A stretch of DNA of 64,000 bases from DASTFP01 sp963744345 (GCA_963744345.1 CAVUTD010000024.1:186001-250000); one strand, 5' to 3'. Numbered from the stretch's first letter, positions 8,781 through 17,852 are shown. Notes: generated by a model from the sequence alone, not told the origin. Made by a program: numbers and translations.

Positions 8781-9227
8781 ATGAATCTCAACAATCTGAC
8801 AAGTGCTTTTGTCCCCGAGACCGGATCCTCTGCTCAGAAAAATGTTCTTGGCAATGATGTGGACGTAAAAGGAACGATCAAGTTCGACGCGGAGCTGAAC
8901 TTTGATGGAAAACTGGAAGGCGAGATTGTCTCCGAAGGCGGAGTTCTCCACCTTGGCAAGAACGCCCGTGTCCAGGGCGAGTTGAAGGCTAAATCCATCA
9001 TCGTCCACGGAACCGTGACCGGCAATATTACGGTCGCGGAACGCTGCGAACTGAAATCCACATCCGAACTCAATGGCGACTTGAGGGCCACGCGGATCGT
9101 CATCGAGGAAGGCGCCGTTTTTGTAGGAAAAGCGGAGGTTACTCCAAAGTCCAAGGCAGACCGTGCCGGAACCCCCGCGGCCCAGGACCTCTCCCGCAAG
9201 ATTCTTCCCGTTCCTGTGCCCGCATAA
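8781..9227 (+). CDS. Bactofilin family polymer-forming protein
   Basis: This roughly 148-residue protein belongs to the bactofilins, which form a right-handed beta-helix and polymerise without nucleotide into membrane-linked cytoskeletal filaments. The pattern of short strands with regularly spaced Gly and hydrophobic residues is clear: KGTIKFDAELNFDGKLEGEI, then LHLGKNARVQGELKAKSIIVHG, then TVTGNITVAERCELKSTSEL. Short disordered tails flank the core, as is typical. I chose ATG 8781 because AGAGG lies seven bases upstream; in-frame ATG 8766 and TTG 8733 are alternatives, the last overlapping the previous stop. The next gene begins at the very next base and encodes a second bactofilin-like protein, so the two probably act together. 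Confidence 0.88.
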   Translation: MNLNNLTSAFVPETGSSAQKNVLGNDVDVKGTIKFDAELNFDGKLEGEIVSEGGVLHLGKNARVQGELKAKSIIVHGTVTGNITVAERCELKSTSELNGDLRATRIVIEEGAVFVGKAEVTPKSKADRAGTPAAQDLSRKILPVPVPA

Positions 9228-10025
9228 TTGTTCGTGCGCTCCGTTCCGCGAAAGGCGCCTTTCCGCTGTCCTCACTGCGGATTTATTCAGGAAGAACCCG
9301 AGGATCTCATCTCAACCTACTGCCGCAGTTGCGGGAGCCACTACGAGGTGACCGCAACTGCGACAAATCGGAGGTTCTCCAGCCCATTCCGGCGCGCTCA
9401 CGATCCAATCTGGAACCAGCCTTCCTTACTGCCCGGCCGCAAAATTTTCTGCCACCGCTGTGGAAAGGCGCACACAGTCTCCGACCATGCCAAGACGACC
9501 TTCTGTCCCTTCTGTAATACGGGGATCGATCTTTGCGATGTAACGATTTCCTCAATCACTTCGCGACCGATCGACATAAGGGGCGATTTATCTATTACCC
9601 CATCAGGTTACGTCTGCAGCGCTCTCACTGTCTGCAGCGGAGCCACAATCGCCGGGCGAATCAGCGGCGCTCTGATTTGCGAGAACACTCTTCGCCTCTT
9701 CTGCTCGGAGCGTCTAAGCTGTCAGGTGAGTGCGAGATTTCTCGTCATTGAAGAGCGGGCTCGCCTGGAGCTCACCTGCCCGATACGCGCTGGCGATCTA
9801 ACCGTTTACGGCCACGCTGTGGGAAACTTCGTGTGCACTGGCAGAATACTGATTGAGAAGGGCGGCTTGATCGAGGGACATATTTCAGCAAGCTCCGTTG
9901 TTGTCGAGCCCGGCGCTATGCTCCTCGCCGAGTGTGCTATCCGTCCCGCCCTCAAGCAAAAATCCGAGTGCGAGGACGGAATTGCGCTTCTCACCGGCGC
10001 CGCACATCCCCTGCCCAGCTACTGA
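9228..10025 (+). CDS. Bactofilin-like protein with N-terminal zinc ribbons
   Basis: This 265-residue protein starts with two zinc-ribbon-like modules: CPHCG with CRSCG in the first about 45 residues, and CHRCGKAH with CPFCNTG at about residues 70-100. It continues as a beta-helical bactofilin domain, with strands such as DIRGDLSITPSGYVCSALTV and ISGALICENTLRL. The gene begins with TTG immediately after the stop of the preceding bactofilin gene (or GTG at 9234), so coupled translation is likely. The family is known for cytoskeletal polymerisation; the zinc ribbons suggest an added protein or nucleic acid contact, which is inference. Its last seven bases overlap the end of the convergent TPR gene. 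Confidence 0.8.
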   Translation: MFVRSVPRKAPFRCPHCGFIQEEPEDLISTYCRSCGSHYEVTATATNRRFSSPFRRAHDPIWNQPSLLPGRKIFCHRCGKAHTVSDHAKTTFCPFCNTGIDLCDVTISSITSRPIDIRGDLSITPSGYVCSALTVCSGATIAGRISGALICENTLRLFCSERLSCQVSARFLVIEERARLELTCPIRAGDLTVYGHAVGNFVCTGRILIEKGGLIEGHISASSVVVEPGAMLLAECAIRPALKQKSECEDGIALLTGAAHPLPSY

Positions 10026-10684
10026 GCGGACTTTGGCGAATCGGGAGAAAGAAACGGCGCCAATGCGTCAAGCTGGGCTCCAGCAGCGCGCCCCGGAGGC
10101 GACTGAGGGTAAGTGGAGGCAAGCTGGGAGAAGACCTTCCGCGCCTCCTCAAGTTTGCCCATTCCGACCAGCGCTCGACCCTCCATGAGCGCTGCAAAGA
10201 GAGCGGCGTAGCTCGAGGGATCTTTCGCCTGTAGCTCCCGGATGGCTTGGAGCGCTTCCTGCGTCTCCCCGGCGACCGCAAGATTCTCGGCGAAGCCAAG
10301 CCTTGCCCCTCCTGCCAGCGTGCTGTCAGGAAATGCCGATAGGAAGGCTTGATATTCGGACGAAGATTCCTTCAGCTTCCCTTCGGAGCGCAGCGACTCG
10401 GCGAGCAGGAAATGCGCGCCTGCCGCTGCGGGGGAGGCGGGATATTTCGCAATGACTTCCCGCCAAGCGGCTTGATTCTGGGCATCGGCAAAGAGCGCTT
10501 GCGCAGCATGGCGCGCCCTGTATTGCGCGAAGAGCCATAACGCGGCCGCCAGCACGACGATTATTACAGCCGCGCCACTGAAAAGGATGGTCCGGCGATG
10601 CTTTTGCCAGAATAGCTCGGCCTCTAAGCTTCCGACATCGTACACTCCCTCGCCCGTGGGAGGTTCATCGCTTTTCCATGCCAT
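10019..10684 (-). CDS. Membrane-anchored tetratricopeptide repeat protein
   Basis: This 221-residue protein has a short cytoplasmic N-terminus, one membrane segment at about residues 33-52 (TILFSGAAVIIVVLAAALWL), and a periplasmic-side helical region built of TPR-like pairs. Examples are YPASPAAAGAHFLLAESL, AFPDSTLAGGARLGFAENL and AALMEGRALVGMGKLEEAR. The layout resembles YfgM/PpiD-associated or CpoB-like TPR proteins, but no specific family signature is clear. It starts five bases after the cysK stop on the same strand, so the two genes are probably cotranscribed. Its end overlaps the convergent zinc-ribbon bactofilin gene by seven bases. Function is not assigned beyond a scaffold role in the envelope, which is inference. 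Confidence 0.75.
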   Translation of the reverse strand: MAWKSDEPPTGEGVYDVGSLEAELFWQKHRRTILFSGAAVIIVVLAAALWLFAQYRARHAAQALFADAQNQAAWREVIAKYPASPAAAGAHFLLAESLRSEGKLKESSSEYQAFLSAFPDSTLAGGARLGFAENLAVAGETQEALQAIRELQAKDPSSYAALFAALMEGRALVGMGKLEEARKVFSQLASTYPQSPPGRAAGAQLDALAPFLSPDSPKSAQ

Positions 10685-10689
10685 TGCCG

Positions 10690-11673
10690 CTAGCCGCCTA
10701 CTTCGGCTCGCGCCGCTTCAGCCAAGGCCGTGCTCAGATAGCGCTCTCCCGTCGAGCAGGCCACTGTGACGATGAGCTTGCCGGCGTTTTCGGGACGCTT
10801 GGCCACCTCGATTGCTGCCCACACATTCGCACCGGAGCTGATCCCCGCGAGGATACCCTCCTCCTTGGCGAGACGACGCGCCATGACGAAGGAGTCCTCG
10901 TTGCTAACTTGAATGCACTCCGTGATCTGAAGATCTCCGTTGCCGCCTTTCAAATGCAGGTTGTTGGGAACGAAACCCGCACCTGTTCCCTGGATCTTGT
11001 GCGGACCTGGCTTGAGCGGCTGGCCAGCGAGCGTCTGCGAAATCACCGGTGAATCCTTAGGCTCCACCGCAATCGCCGTGAACGAAGGCTTTCGTGGCTT
11101 GATCACTTCGACACAACCGGTGATGGTGCCGCCTGTACCGACAGCGGAGACCAGGATATCCACCTTGCCTTCGGTATCTTCCCAAATCTCTTCCGCCGTC
11201 GTCTTGCGATGGATTTCGGGATTTGCCGGATTATTGAACTGTTGCGGCATCCAGGCATTTGGTGTCTCTTTGACGATCTGCTCGGCTCTGGCAATCGCGC
11301 CCTTCATTCCCTCCGCACCTGGAGTAAGCACAAGTTTGGCGCCCAGCATGGCCAACAACGTCCGTCGCTCCACGCTCATGGTTTCAGGCATGGTAAGGAT
11401 AAGTTTGTGCCCTTTGGCTGCGGCGACAAACGCCAGAGCGATACCGGTGTTCCCGCTGGTAGGCTCAACGATCACAGTGTCGCGCGTCAGAATTCCTTCC
11501 TGGGCCGCATCTTCGATCATCGACATGCCGATACGATCTTTAACGCTGCCAAGAGGATTAAAGAATTCGCACTTGAGCGCAATCGTTGCATTCACCCCGT
11601 TGGTCACCCGGTTTAATCGCACGAGGGGTGTCCGCCCCACCGTCTCGACAATGTCATTGTAAATTCTACCCAT
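10690..11673 (-). CDS. cysK: Cysteine synthase A (O-acetylserine sulfhydrylase)
   Basis: This 327-residue PLP enzyme makes L-cysteine from O-acetylserine and sulfide. Family motifs are the PLP-lysine segment NPLGSVKDRIG near residue 40, the substrate loop PTSGNTGIALAF near 70, the PLP-phosphate loop VGTGGTITG near 177 and the late GISSGANVWAA segment near 268. Length and order match CysK rather than the longer CysM or cystathionine beta-synthase. I chose ATG 11673 (MGRIYNDIVETVGRTPL); an open frame continues upstream to 11826 but the added residues do not match the family. The 280 bases upstream to the cupin gene hold no other gene that I can see. The TPR gene follows after five bases. Confidence 0.95.
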   Translation of the reverse strand: MGRIYNDIVETVGRTPLVRLNRVTNGVNATIALKCEFFNPLGSVKDRIGMSMIEDAAQEGILTRDTVIVEPTSGNTGIALAFVAAAKGHKLILTMPETMSVERRTLLAMLGAKLVLTPGAEGMKGAIARAEQIVKETPNAWMPQQFNNPANPEIHRKTTAEEIWEDTEGKVDILVSAVGTGGTITGCVEVIKPRKPSFTAIAVEPKDSPVISQTLAGQPLKPGPHKIQGTGAGFVPNNLHLKGGNGDLQITECIQVSNEDSFVMARRLAKEEGILAGISSGANVWAAIEVAKRPENAGKLIVTVACSTGERYLSTALAEAARAEVGG

Positions 11674-11953
11674 GGTTTGCGTGGTTGGAAGTCGAAGTGC
11701 GAAAGCTATACAAGCCGGATCACTCCGGCAAAGGCTTATTTTCCATGGACATATTGCGTCGGTCAGCCGAAGTAGATTAACCGACGGTCGAAAGTTAAGC
11801 GCGGCACAAGCGCGCATCGATTCCAAGTTGCTCGAAAAACGCCAGCCAACCGCCGGATATTGTCATTTGATGTCGCAAACTGCCCTCCTCGCGTCGGGCT
11901 CTCCCGAGAGATCTTAGGTGCCTCGAGTGTGAGACGGCACAGTGATTCGAGAT

Positions 11954-12334
11954 CTAAGCCTCGCCTTGACGAAATTTCACCGGTTTTTCGTAGATAGCCA
12001 GAACGATGCAGCCAGCCTCGCTGACGATACTGTGCCGTGTTCCCGGCGGATTGATCATCAAAGTGCCGGCCGTTGCAGTGCTGTTTTGGTCTCGCTGGGC
12101 CCCGGAAAGAACAAGGATATGTTCGTAGCCTTCGTGCTCATGCATCGGAACACTTCCTTTTTCTCGAAACCGGATCAAGGCAGCCGTCGGACCGCTAACG
12201 CCATCTCCGTACAAGCGATGAATATCGATTCCGTTCCGAAACGGCTGCCAGGGGATAGCCTCGACGTCCTCGGCAATGTGAAAAAGATTTTTTAACTCCA
12301 GACGAGCAAATCGCGGGGCGGGATCAGGTTCCAC
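11954..12334 (-). CDS. Cupin domain protein
   Basis: This 126-residue single-domain cupin has the two short histidine motifs of the fold: the first includes the HEHEGYEH metal-ligand run at about residues 66-73, and the second reads INPPGTRHSI at about 95-104. It probably binds a divalent metal in the cytosol. It reads like the ChrR-type or small-molecule-sensing cupins rather than an enzyme with a known substrate. The start is GTG at 12334. It lies downstream of a biuret-hydrolase-like gene on the same strand with a 47-base gap, so it may serve as a sensor or stabilising enzyme in that small nitrogen-compound group; this is inference from position only. Confidence 0.8.
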   Translation of the reverse strand: MEPDPAPRFARLELKNLFHIAEDVEAIPWQPFRNGIDIHRLYGDGVSGPTAALIRFREKGSVPMHEHEGYEHILVLSGAQRDQNSTATAGTLMINPPGTRHSIVSEAGCIVLAIYEKPVKFRQGEA

Positions 12335-12381
12335 AACGCACAGATATAAACAGCGATTCGCGGAAATGCACGCTGTGTGGC

Positions 12382-13068
12382 TCAGCTGGCGATCGCCTCG
12401 ATAAACGCTTGAGAGTCCGCCACGGCGCCGAATACCCCGCCTTGCATGGTCACCATTTTAAGCGCCGCAAGATGGTTGCTGTAGTCGGTAGCACCTGTGC
12501 AATCTGACAGCACCAAGCATTCATATCCCCGGTCATTGGCCTCCCGCATTGTGGTATGGACGCAGACGTCGGTAGTGATCCCGGCAAGGACAATATTTTG
12601 AACTCCCTTTTGGCGCAGGAGCATATCAAGATCCGTGGCGTAAAAAGAACCTTTCCCAGGCTTGTCGATCACCGCCTCCCCAGGCAGCGGGGCAAGTTCC
12701 TCCACGATTTCCCAACCAGGTTCCCCACGCGTAAGAATTCTTCCGCACGGCCCTATCTCGCCGATTCCCGCCCCAATTCGACGGCTGCGCCACTTCTTGT
12801 TGGCTGGCAGATCCGTGAGATCCGGACGATGCCCTTCGCGTGTGTGCATGATGTGAAAGCCCTTCTCGCGAGATGCCTCTAGAACATTGCGAATCGGTTT
12901 AATGGGCGCGCGAGTCAGGGAGAGATCGTACCCCATCTTGTCGACATAGCCTCCCTTGCCACAGAAGTCCGTCTGCATATCGATGACCAGAAACACCGTA
13001 TTATCGGGACGCAAGTCTCCATTCCAAGGCCACGGGTAAGGATCTGACCCCACGTAACGCTCTTTCAT
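12382..13068 (-). CDS. Cysteine hydrolase, isochorismatase family, biuret amidohydrolase-like
   Basis: This roughly 228-residue cytosolic hydrolase has the Asp-Lys-Cys triad of the family: the first Asp of IDMQTDFCG, the second Lys of DKPGKGSF and the Cys of GITTDVCVHTT. Segments such as DPYPWPWNG near the start, THREGHRPDLTDLP-like residues (here HTREGHRPDLTDLP), RIGAGIGEIGPCGRILTRG and TMREANDRGYECL closely resemble, from memory, biuret amidohydrolase of Rhizobium, which converts biuret to allophanate and ammonia. An identity search would be needed to settle biuret against ureidoacrylate or another small amide. ATG 13068 fits the family start; an in-frame GTG at 13110 would add 14 residues. 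It is divergent from a second member of the same family. Confidence 0.82.
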   Translation of the reverse strand: MKERYVGSDPYPWPWNGDLRPDNTVFLVIDMQTDFCGKGGYVDKMGYDLSLTRAPIKPIRNVLEASREKGFHIMHTREGHRPDLTDLPANKKWRSRRIGAGIGEIGPCGRILTRGEPGWEIVEELAPLPGEAVIDKPGKGSFYATDLDMLLRQKGVQNIVLAGITTDVCVHTTMREANDRGYECLVLSDCTGATDYSNHLAALKMVTMQGGVFGAVADSQAFIEAIAS

Positions 13069-13356
13069 ACGGACAAGGAAAGACTGGAGCCTTAAAAAAG
13101 AGCCAGCCACTGACCTGCGACAGGGGGACCATGTTGTTCAAGCACGAAGACCAGTGGGATCACGGACTTAAGCGCAGCATTTGCGGTGCCAACTGGACGT
13201 GGGAAAAGTGTCCGCCTTCGGCTGGTTTTTTGCAGCACCGTTTCAAACCACTCGTCTACGCTTTGTCTATTGACGATGCGGGAAAGTCGGGACGCGCCTT
13301 TTGGCATGGAAGGCGCTTACAAATCGAGGGCCTTCGCGGCTTCGACCATTAGTTCC
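13069..13356. other. Divergent intergenic region between two cysteine hydrolase genes
   Basis: These 288 bases separate the two divergently transcribed biuret-hydrolase-like genes and must hold promoters for both. I see no convincing -35/-10 pair, riboswitch core or strong hairpin. A short open frame on the minus strand (13092-13307) has no recognisable product. If the hydrolase at 12382 begins at GTG 13110 the region is 246 bases. Confidence 0.4.
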
Positions 13357-14079
13357 ATGAATAACGGATCCACTTTGAGCATCGAGGCCGAACCGTATGC
13401 CTTCGATATCGATGCCAGCCGTTGCGCACTCCTGATTATCGACATGCAGCGGGACTTTCTGGAGTCCGGCGGTTTTGGGGAAGCACTGGGTAACGATGTT
13501 TCCCAACTGCGCCGAACAATTGAACCGAATCGTCGCCTGCTCAACGCCTGGCGCAAAGCGGGCTTTGCGGTCATTCATACTCGCGAAGGCCACCGCCCCG
13601 ATCTCAGCGATCTTCCACCAGCAAAAAAAGTTCGTGGACGCGCAAAGATGTCCATAGGAGACCTCGGGCCGATGGGCCGTATCCTGGTGCGCGGAGAGGC
13701 TGGACACGACATTATTCCCGAACTGTATCCCTTACCTCACGAACCGATCATCGATAAACCGGGTAAGGGCGCCTTTTTCGCCACCGATCTTCACGCCATT
13801 CTGCGACATCGCGGAATTGAGCAACTCGTCGTCACCGGGGTTACCACAGAGGTGTGCGTCAACACCACGGTGCGCGAAGCTAATGATCGTGGATACAATT
13901 GCCTCGTGCCGGAGGATTGCGTCGGCTCGTACTTCCCAGAATTTCAAGAGATGGGCCTGAAGATGATCAAGGCTCAAGGCGGCATCTTCGGCTGGGTCTC
14001 GCACTCCGATAAGATCTTCTCCGTCCTTTCCGAAGCGACTGGAAACGACGGCAACGCAACCCTCAAAGACCAACCATGA
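13357..14079 (+). CDS. Cysteine hydrolase, isochorismatase family (second copy)
   Basis: This 240-residue hydrolase is a paralogue of the divergent gene at 12382-13068. The triad is visible as the first Asp of IDMQRDF, the second Lys of DKPGKGAFF and the Cys of GVTTEVCVNTT, and THREGHRPDLSDLP-type and REANDRGYNC segments are shared. It differs in lacking the PYPWPWNG start and in having IGDLGPMGRI where the other has IGEIGPCGRI. It could therefore act on a different small amide. ATG 13357 is chosen because the family fold begins about 25 residues later; the frame is open upstream to 13186 with unrelated sequence. Its stop overlaps the ATG of the permease gene (ATGA), so the two are coupled and the permease probably imports the substrate. 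Confidence 0.82.
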   Translation: MNNGSTLSIEAEPYAFDIDASRCALLIIDMQRDFLESGGFGEALGNDVSQLRRTIEPNRRLLNAWRKAGFAVIHTREGHRPDLSDLPPAKKVRGRAKMSIGDLGPMGRILVRGEAGHDIIPELYPLPHEPIIDKPGKGAFFATDLHAILRHRGIEQLVVTGVTTEVCVNTTVREANDRGYNCLVPEDCVGSYFPEFQEMGLKMIKAQGGIFGWVSHSDKIFSVLSEATGNDGNATLKDQP

Positions 14080-15662
14080 CAGCTACCATCACAAAGCCAA
14101 AACTATGGGTACCCGGGGATTGGAACGCCTTCTTCGGCTTTGGAACGAACATCCTTGTCAATCTGCTCACGCTGACGGCTCTTCTGCGATTTGTGCTCAA
14201 GATGCCGGATGACCTGGTCTTTGGTCGCATTTTGCCCGCTACCGGGCTGATGCTATGTCTTTCCACCCTGTACTACGCATGGTTGGCGTACCGTCTCGCC
14301 AAACAAACCGGACGCACCGACGTCTGCGCCTTGCCCTCTGGCATTAGCGTTCCGCATATGTTTGTGGTCACCTTCGTAATCATGCTGCCAATTGCTCTGA
14401 AGACCGGCGATCCTATCAAAGGCTGGGAAGCAGGCCTCACTTGGGTGTTCATCCAGAGTTTTGTGCTCATGGTCGGCGGATTCGTCGGGCCCATCATTCG
14501 AAGGATTACGCCTCGCGCAGCCCTTCTCGGGACGCTCGCGGGAGTTTCCGTGACCTTCATCTCGATGTCTCCGGCGGTGCAAATGTTCATGACGCCGTTA
14601 ATCGGAATCGTGTGCTTTGCGATCATCCTCCTCAGTTGGTTTGGTGGTGTCAAATACCGTGGCATTCCGGCCGGATTGGTGGCAATCGCGGTGGGAACCG
14701 CCATCGCGTGGGGATCAACGGCTGTTGGTCTTAGTTACGGGGGATTGAGTCTCCAGGGCCTTGCGGATGCGGTGGCCAATTTTGGATTTCGGGTCCCGAT
14801 CCCCGCAGTCGGGCACGTATTCTCCGGTTTCGAATTTCTCGGTGTGATCCTCGTCACGGCGATCCCCTTTGGGATCTACGATCTTGTTGAGGCACTTGAT
14901 AATGTCGAAAGTGCCGCGGCAGCCGGAGACGAGTTTCCGACCACGCGCGTCCTCACGGCGGACGGGGTGGTAAGCTGCATCGGATGCTTGATGGGTAACC
15001 CCTTTATCAATGCGGTTTATATCGGTCATCCTGGATGGAAGGCTATGGGAGGTCGGATCGGTTACTCGGCTGCAACCGGAGTGGCTGTCATTCTCCTGTG
15101 CTGGTTTGGTACTATTTCCCTTATGCTTGCCCTTATTCCGACCATCGCCATTTTGCCGATTCTGCTCTACATCGGAATGCTCATCGGTTCGCAAGCATTC
15201 CAGGAAACCCCCAAGAGGCACGCCCCGGCAATCATTCTCGCCCTCACTCCTCACCTTGCCCACTGGGCTGTCACTCTGATGAATGGAGCCCTTGCCGCTG
15301 CCGGCACCTTTGTGGTGACGGATGAACTTGCCGGAAAGATGAGGGACCAGGGTGTCCTTTACCGTGGCTTGGAGATTTTAGGCGGGGGTTCGATACTGGG
15401 CGGTTTGATTCTAGGGGCCGTCGCGGTCTGCATCATCGACAGAAACTTGGTCAAGGCAGCAGGATTCGCGCTTGCCGGCTCGATCCTGACGTTCTTTGGC
15501 TTTATGCATGGGCAGCAAATTGGCATAGCCCACGATCCGAGCGTTGCGCTAAGTTACCTCGTCATCGCGGGTCTGTTTGCCGGCTGCGCCAAGCTGGTCG
15601 GTGAGCCTGGAGCCAGGGAGAGGCTGGAAGACGCCGGCGCGCTGCCCCAGCCGGTGGAATGA
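14076..15662 (+). CDS. NCS2-type (xanthine/uracil/vitamin C-like) permease
   Basis: This 528-residue inner-membrane protein has about twelve to fourteen hydrophobic segments across its whole length, for example LVNLLTLTALLRFVL near residue 28, MFVVTFVIMLPIALK near 95 and FVLMVGGFVGPII near 130. The pattern and the segment GIYDLVEALDNVESAAAAGDEF, with nearby GCLMGNPFINAVYIG, match nucleobase-cation-symporter 2 relatives that are annotated loosely as xanthine/uracil permeases. It starts inside the stop codon of the cysteine hydrolase gene, so the two share a transcript. With biuret-like hydrolases next to it, the cargo may be biuret or another small nitrogen-rich amide rather than a purine; this is an inference from context. 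Confidence 0.82.
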   Translation: MTATITKPKLWVPGDWNAFFGFGTNILVNLLTLTALLRFVLKMPDDLVFGRILPATGLMLCLSTLYYAWLAYRLAKQTGRTDVCALPSGISVPHMFVVTFVIMLPIALKTGDPIKGWEAGLTWVFIQSFVLMVGGFVGPIIRRITPRAALLGTLAGVSVTFISMSPAVQMFMTPLIGIVCFAIILLSWFGGVKYRGIPAGLVAIAVGTAIAWGSTAVGLSYGGLSLQGLADAVANFGFRVPIPAVGHVFSGFEFLGVILVTAIPFGIYDLVEALDNVESAAAAGDEFPTTRVLTADGVVSCIGCLMGNPFINAVYIGHPGWKAMGGRIGYSAATGVAVILLCWFGTISLMLALIPTIAILPILLYIGMLIGSQAFQETPKRHAPAIILALTPHLAHWAVTLMNGALAAAGTFVVTDELAGKMRDQGVLYRGLEILGGGSILGGLILGAVAVCIIDRNLVKAAGFALAGSILTFFGFMHGQQIGIAHDPSVALSYLVIAGLFAGCAKLVGEPGARERLEDAGALPQPVE

Positions 15663-15692
15663 CTTCGCCCTCGCAAGAAAGCGCTGGCGCCC

Positions 15693-16884
15693 CTACAAGT
15701 CAGCCGGGGAGTTGAGTAGTTCGGCGATTCGCTTAAGAAGACGTCCCGCGGCTCCCCCATCGAGTACTCGATGATCAAAGCTTAAGGTGAAGGCTGCTTC
15801 GGTCGCGGGCAAAAAGTTCTTGCTCGTAAAATCCCAACGTGGCACCACTTGCCCCGCGCCCATTCCCAGGAGCAAAGTCTGCTCCGGGAGCGGAATTGGC
15901 GTGGCTATGGTTAGACCGAAAACCCCGTAGTTGGTGACTGTGGCAATTGATCCGCCTGTTTCTCCTGCGGCAAGTCGTCGCTGCCGCGCGAGCTCGACCA
16001 GGCGATCATACCGGGCCACCAGCTCAGCCAGGGCAAACTGATCCGCATTCCTGATCACGGGCACAAGGACACCCTCCTCGGCTTCCACCGCAAAGCCGAT
16101 GTCGATTGATCGCGGATGAACGATACGATCGCCGACCAATCGTCCAGCAGGAGCGCTGTTCTCTGAAAGCGCTATCGCCAAAGCCCGAAGAGCGTAGAGA
16201 GCCGGACCGGCTTTTCGCGCACTCGCCTTGCGGTGAGCAAGCATCTCGTCGAGCAGGACAGGAAGAACGACCGTGGCTAAGGGTCTGGTGGCGCTGCGGC
16301 GCATGGCATCAGCTACGGCAACACGCATCGGAGGACGCTGGCGTGATGCGGTTGGATTCGAGATCCGCCAAAAACCTTTCCAGATCCTCAATTGTTACCC
16401 GGCCTCCAGCTCCGCTGCCGGCAATTCCGGCAAGGTCCGCCGCGTGTAATCCAAGTTCCATCATCCGTGCCTTCATGCGTGGCGACAAATAAGTGGCGCC
16501 GCCCGCATTGGCCGGTACCGGCAGGCCTTTAACGGTCGGCTCAACCCCGCGCGCCAACGCTTGAGACGGCCGCCGCTGGGCGTCATTTGCTCTTGGCGGC
16601 TCTTGCGATTCTTCCTCCAATCCCAAGCGAGCAGCCTCTTCCGAGGAAACCTCCACGTATCCAAGAACGGCTCCGACTGGATAGCTCTGACCCTCCTCTA
16701 CACGGAGTTGGGAAAGATTTCCCGTGCTTGGGGACGTGACGCCCATGACGGCCTTGTTCGTCTCCACCTCGATGATATCCTTGTCCGCCTCAACGACGTC
16801 GCCCTCCTTGTAGAGAATCTTGACGATGGTCGCTTCCGCGATGGATTCGCCGAGCTGAGGCATCAAGATCGGAACGCGGGCCAT
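15693..16884 (-). pseudogene. 2-oxoacid dehydrogenase E2 (dihydrolipoyl acyltransferase), one frameshift
   Basis: Two frames together give a complete E2. The first, from ATG 16884, holds the lipoyl domain with the lipoyl-lysine in VETNKAVMG (Lys44) and then the E3-binding domain (YLSPRMKARMMELGL to RVTIEDLERFL). The second holds the catalytic acyltransferase domain from PPMRVAVADAMRRS to SFDHRVLDGGAAG, with the active-site His in DHRVLDGG. The switch falls at about 16335, in the linker, and removing one base there restores one protein of about 396 residues. Without it translation stops soon after the linker. The gene follows E1beta after five bases. It may be a decayed gene or a sequencing error; three such sites occur in this operon. 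Confidence 0.85.
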
Positions 16885-16889
16885 TAGAG

Positions 16890-17852
16890 TCACATTTCCA
16901 GAAGACGTTGCATAGCTGAGGCAATCGCGTTGGCGGTAGGGCGATGAGCCGCCCATAGATCTGGATGATAGGGCACTGGAGTGTCTCGGGCGCTGAGCCG
17001 CTGCGGCGGAGCATCGAGCAAGTCGAAACCCTCCGCACTCACGCGTGCGATCACCTCGGCGGCAACTCCTCCCCACGGCCAGGCCTCGCTGACGCAGAGC
17101 ATGCGTCCGGTGCGTGCGACCGATGCGAGCACCGTATCTGTATCCAACGGTTTCACTGTTCTTAAATCGACCACTTCAATTTCGTAACCATCTTCGACAA
17201 GTTCTTCGCTCGCTGCAAGGGACTCGTGGAGCATCGCGCCGTAGGTGACGATCGTTGCGTCGCGCCCTTGTCTGGCGAGCCGTGCCTTAAATGCAGGCGC
17301 GGCGAAAGCGGGCAATCGCTCGGCCTTTAGATGATTGTAAAGGAACTTATGTTCACAGAACAGCACCGGGTCATCAAGGGCTACGGCTTCGAGCAGCATG
17401 GAGTAAGCGTCCTCGACCGTGCCCGGGGTCATGACGATCAGACCGGGATAGTGAGCATAGAGAGCCTCCATACTTTGACTGTGGAATGGTCCGCTGCCGG
17501 GAGTTCCCCCTGAGGGAAGTCGAACCACGATCGGGCAGCACACTTCTGTCCGGTAGAAGAGGGTGGCCGCATTGTTGACGATTTGGTTGAAGCCACAGGT
17601 GGAAAAGTCCGCAAATTGCATTTCCACGATAGGGCGCATCCCCTCGATGGCAGCACCAATTGCGATGCCGATAATGGCATCCTCGCTGAGCGGCGAATCA
17701 AGAATTCTTCCCGGAAATTCATTCGCCAGATTCTTGGTCGCCTTGAACGCTCCGCCAAAAGATCCGATATCCTGTCCATAAAGAAAAACGCGAGGATCAT
17801 CCGCCAGCAGCTTGGCCAAGGCTGAGCGGATAGCTTCTAAATATGTCAACAT
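16890..17852 (-). CDS. 2-oxoacid dehydrogenase E1 component, beta subunit
   Basis: This intact 320-residue beta subunit pairs with E1alpha to decarboxylate a 2-oxoacid with thiamine diphosphate and pass the acyl group to E2 lipoate. It starts LTYLEAIRSALAKLLADDPRV and carries LYGQDIGSFGGAF, the thiamine-contacting Glu region SEDAIIGIAIGAAIEGMRP, and the transketolase C-terminal domain with VVDLRTVKPLDTDTV. ATG 17852 lies just before the E1alpha stop (17846-17848), giving translational coupling. The substrate could be pyruvate, acetoin or a branched-chain 2-oxoacid; sequence alone does not tell me. A frame open upstream to 17894 overlaps the E1alpha C-terminus and is not used. Confidence 0.9.
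   Translation of the reverse strand: MLTYLEAIRSALAKLLADDPRVFLYGQDIGSFGGAFKATKNLANEFPGRILDSPLSEDAIIGIAIGAAIEGMRPIVEMQFADFSTCGFNQIVNNAATLFYRTEVCCPIVVRLPSGGTPGSGPFHSQSMEALYAHYPGLIVMTPGTVEDAYSMLLEAVALDDPVLFCEHKFLYNHLKAERLPAFAAPAFKARLARQGRDATIVTYGAMLHESLAASEELVEDGYEIEVVDLRTVKPLDTDTVLASVARTGRMLCVSEAWPWGGVAAEVIARVSAEGFDLLDAPPQRLSARDTPVPYHPDLWAAHRPTANAIASAMQRLLEM

Noticed and set aside
13092..13307. 71-residue minus-strand frame upstream of the cysteine hydrolase
   Set aside because: Overlaps the likely start of the hydrolase and resembles no protein I know.
13069..13356. Guanidine-type riboswitch ahead of the biuret-hydrolase-like genes
   Set aside because: Looked for because of the nitrogen-compound context; the conserved core could not be found by eye.
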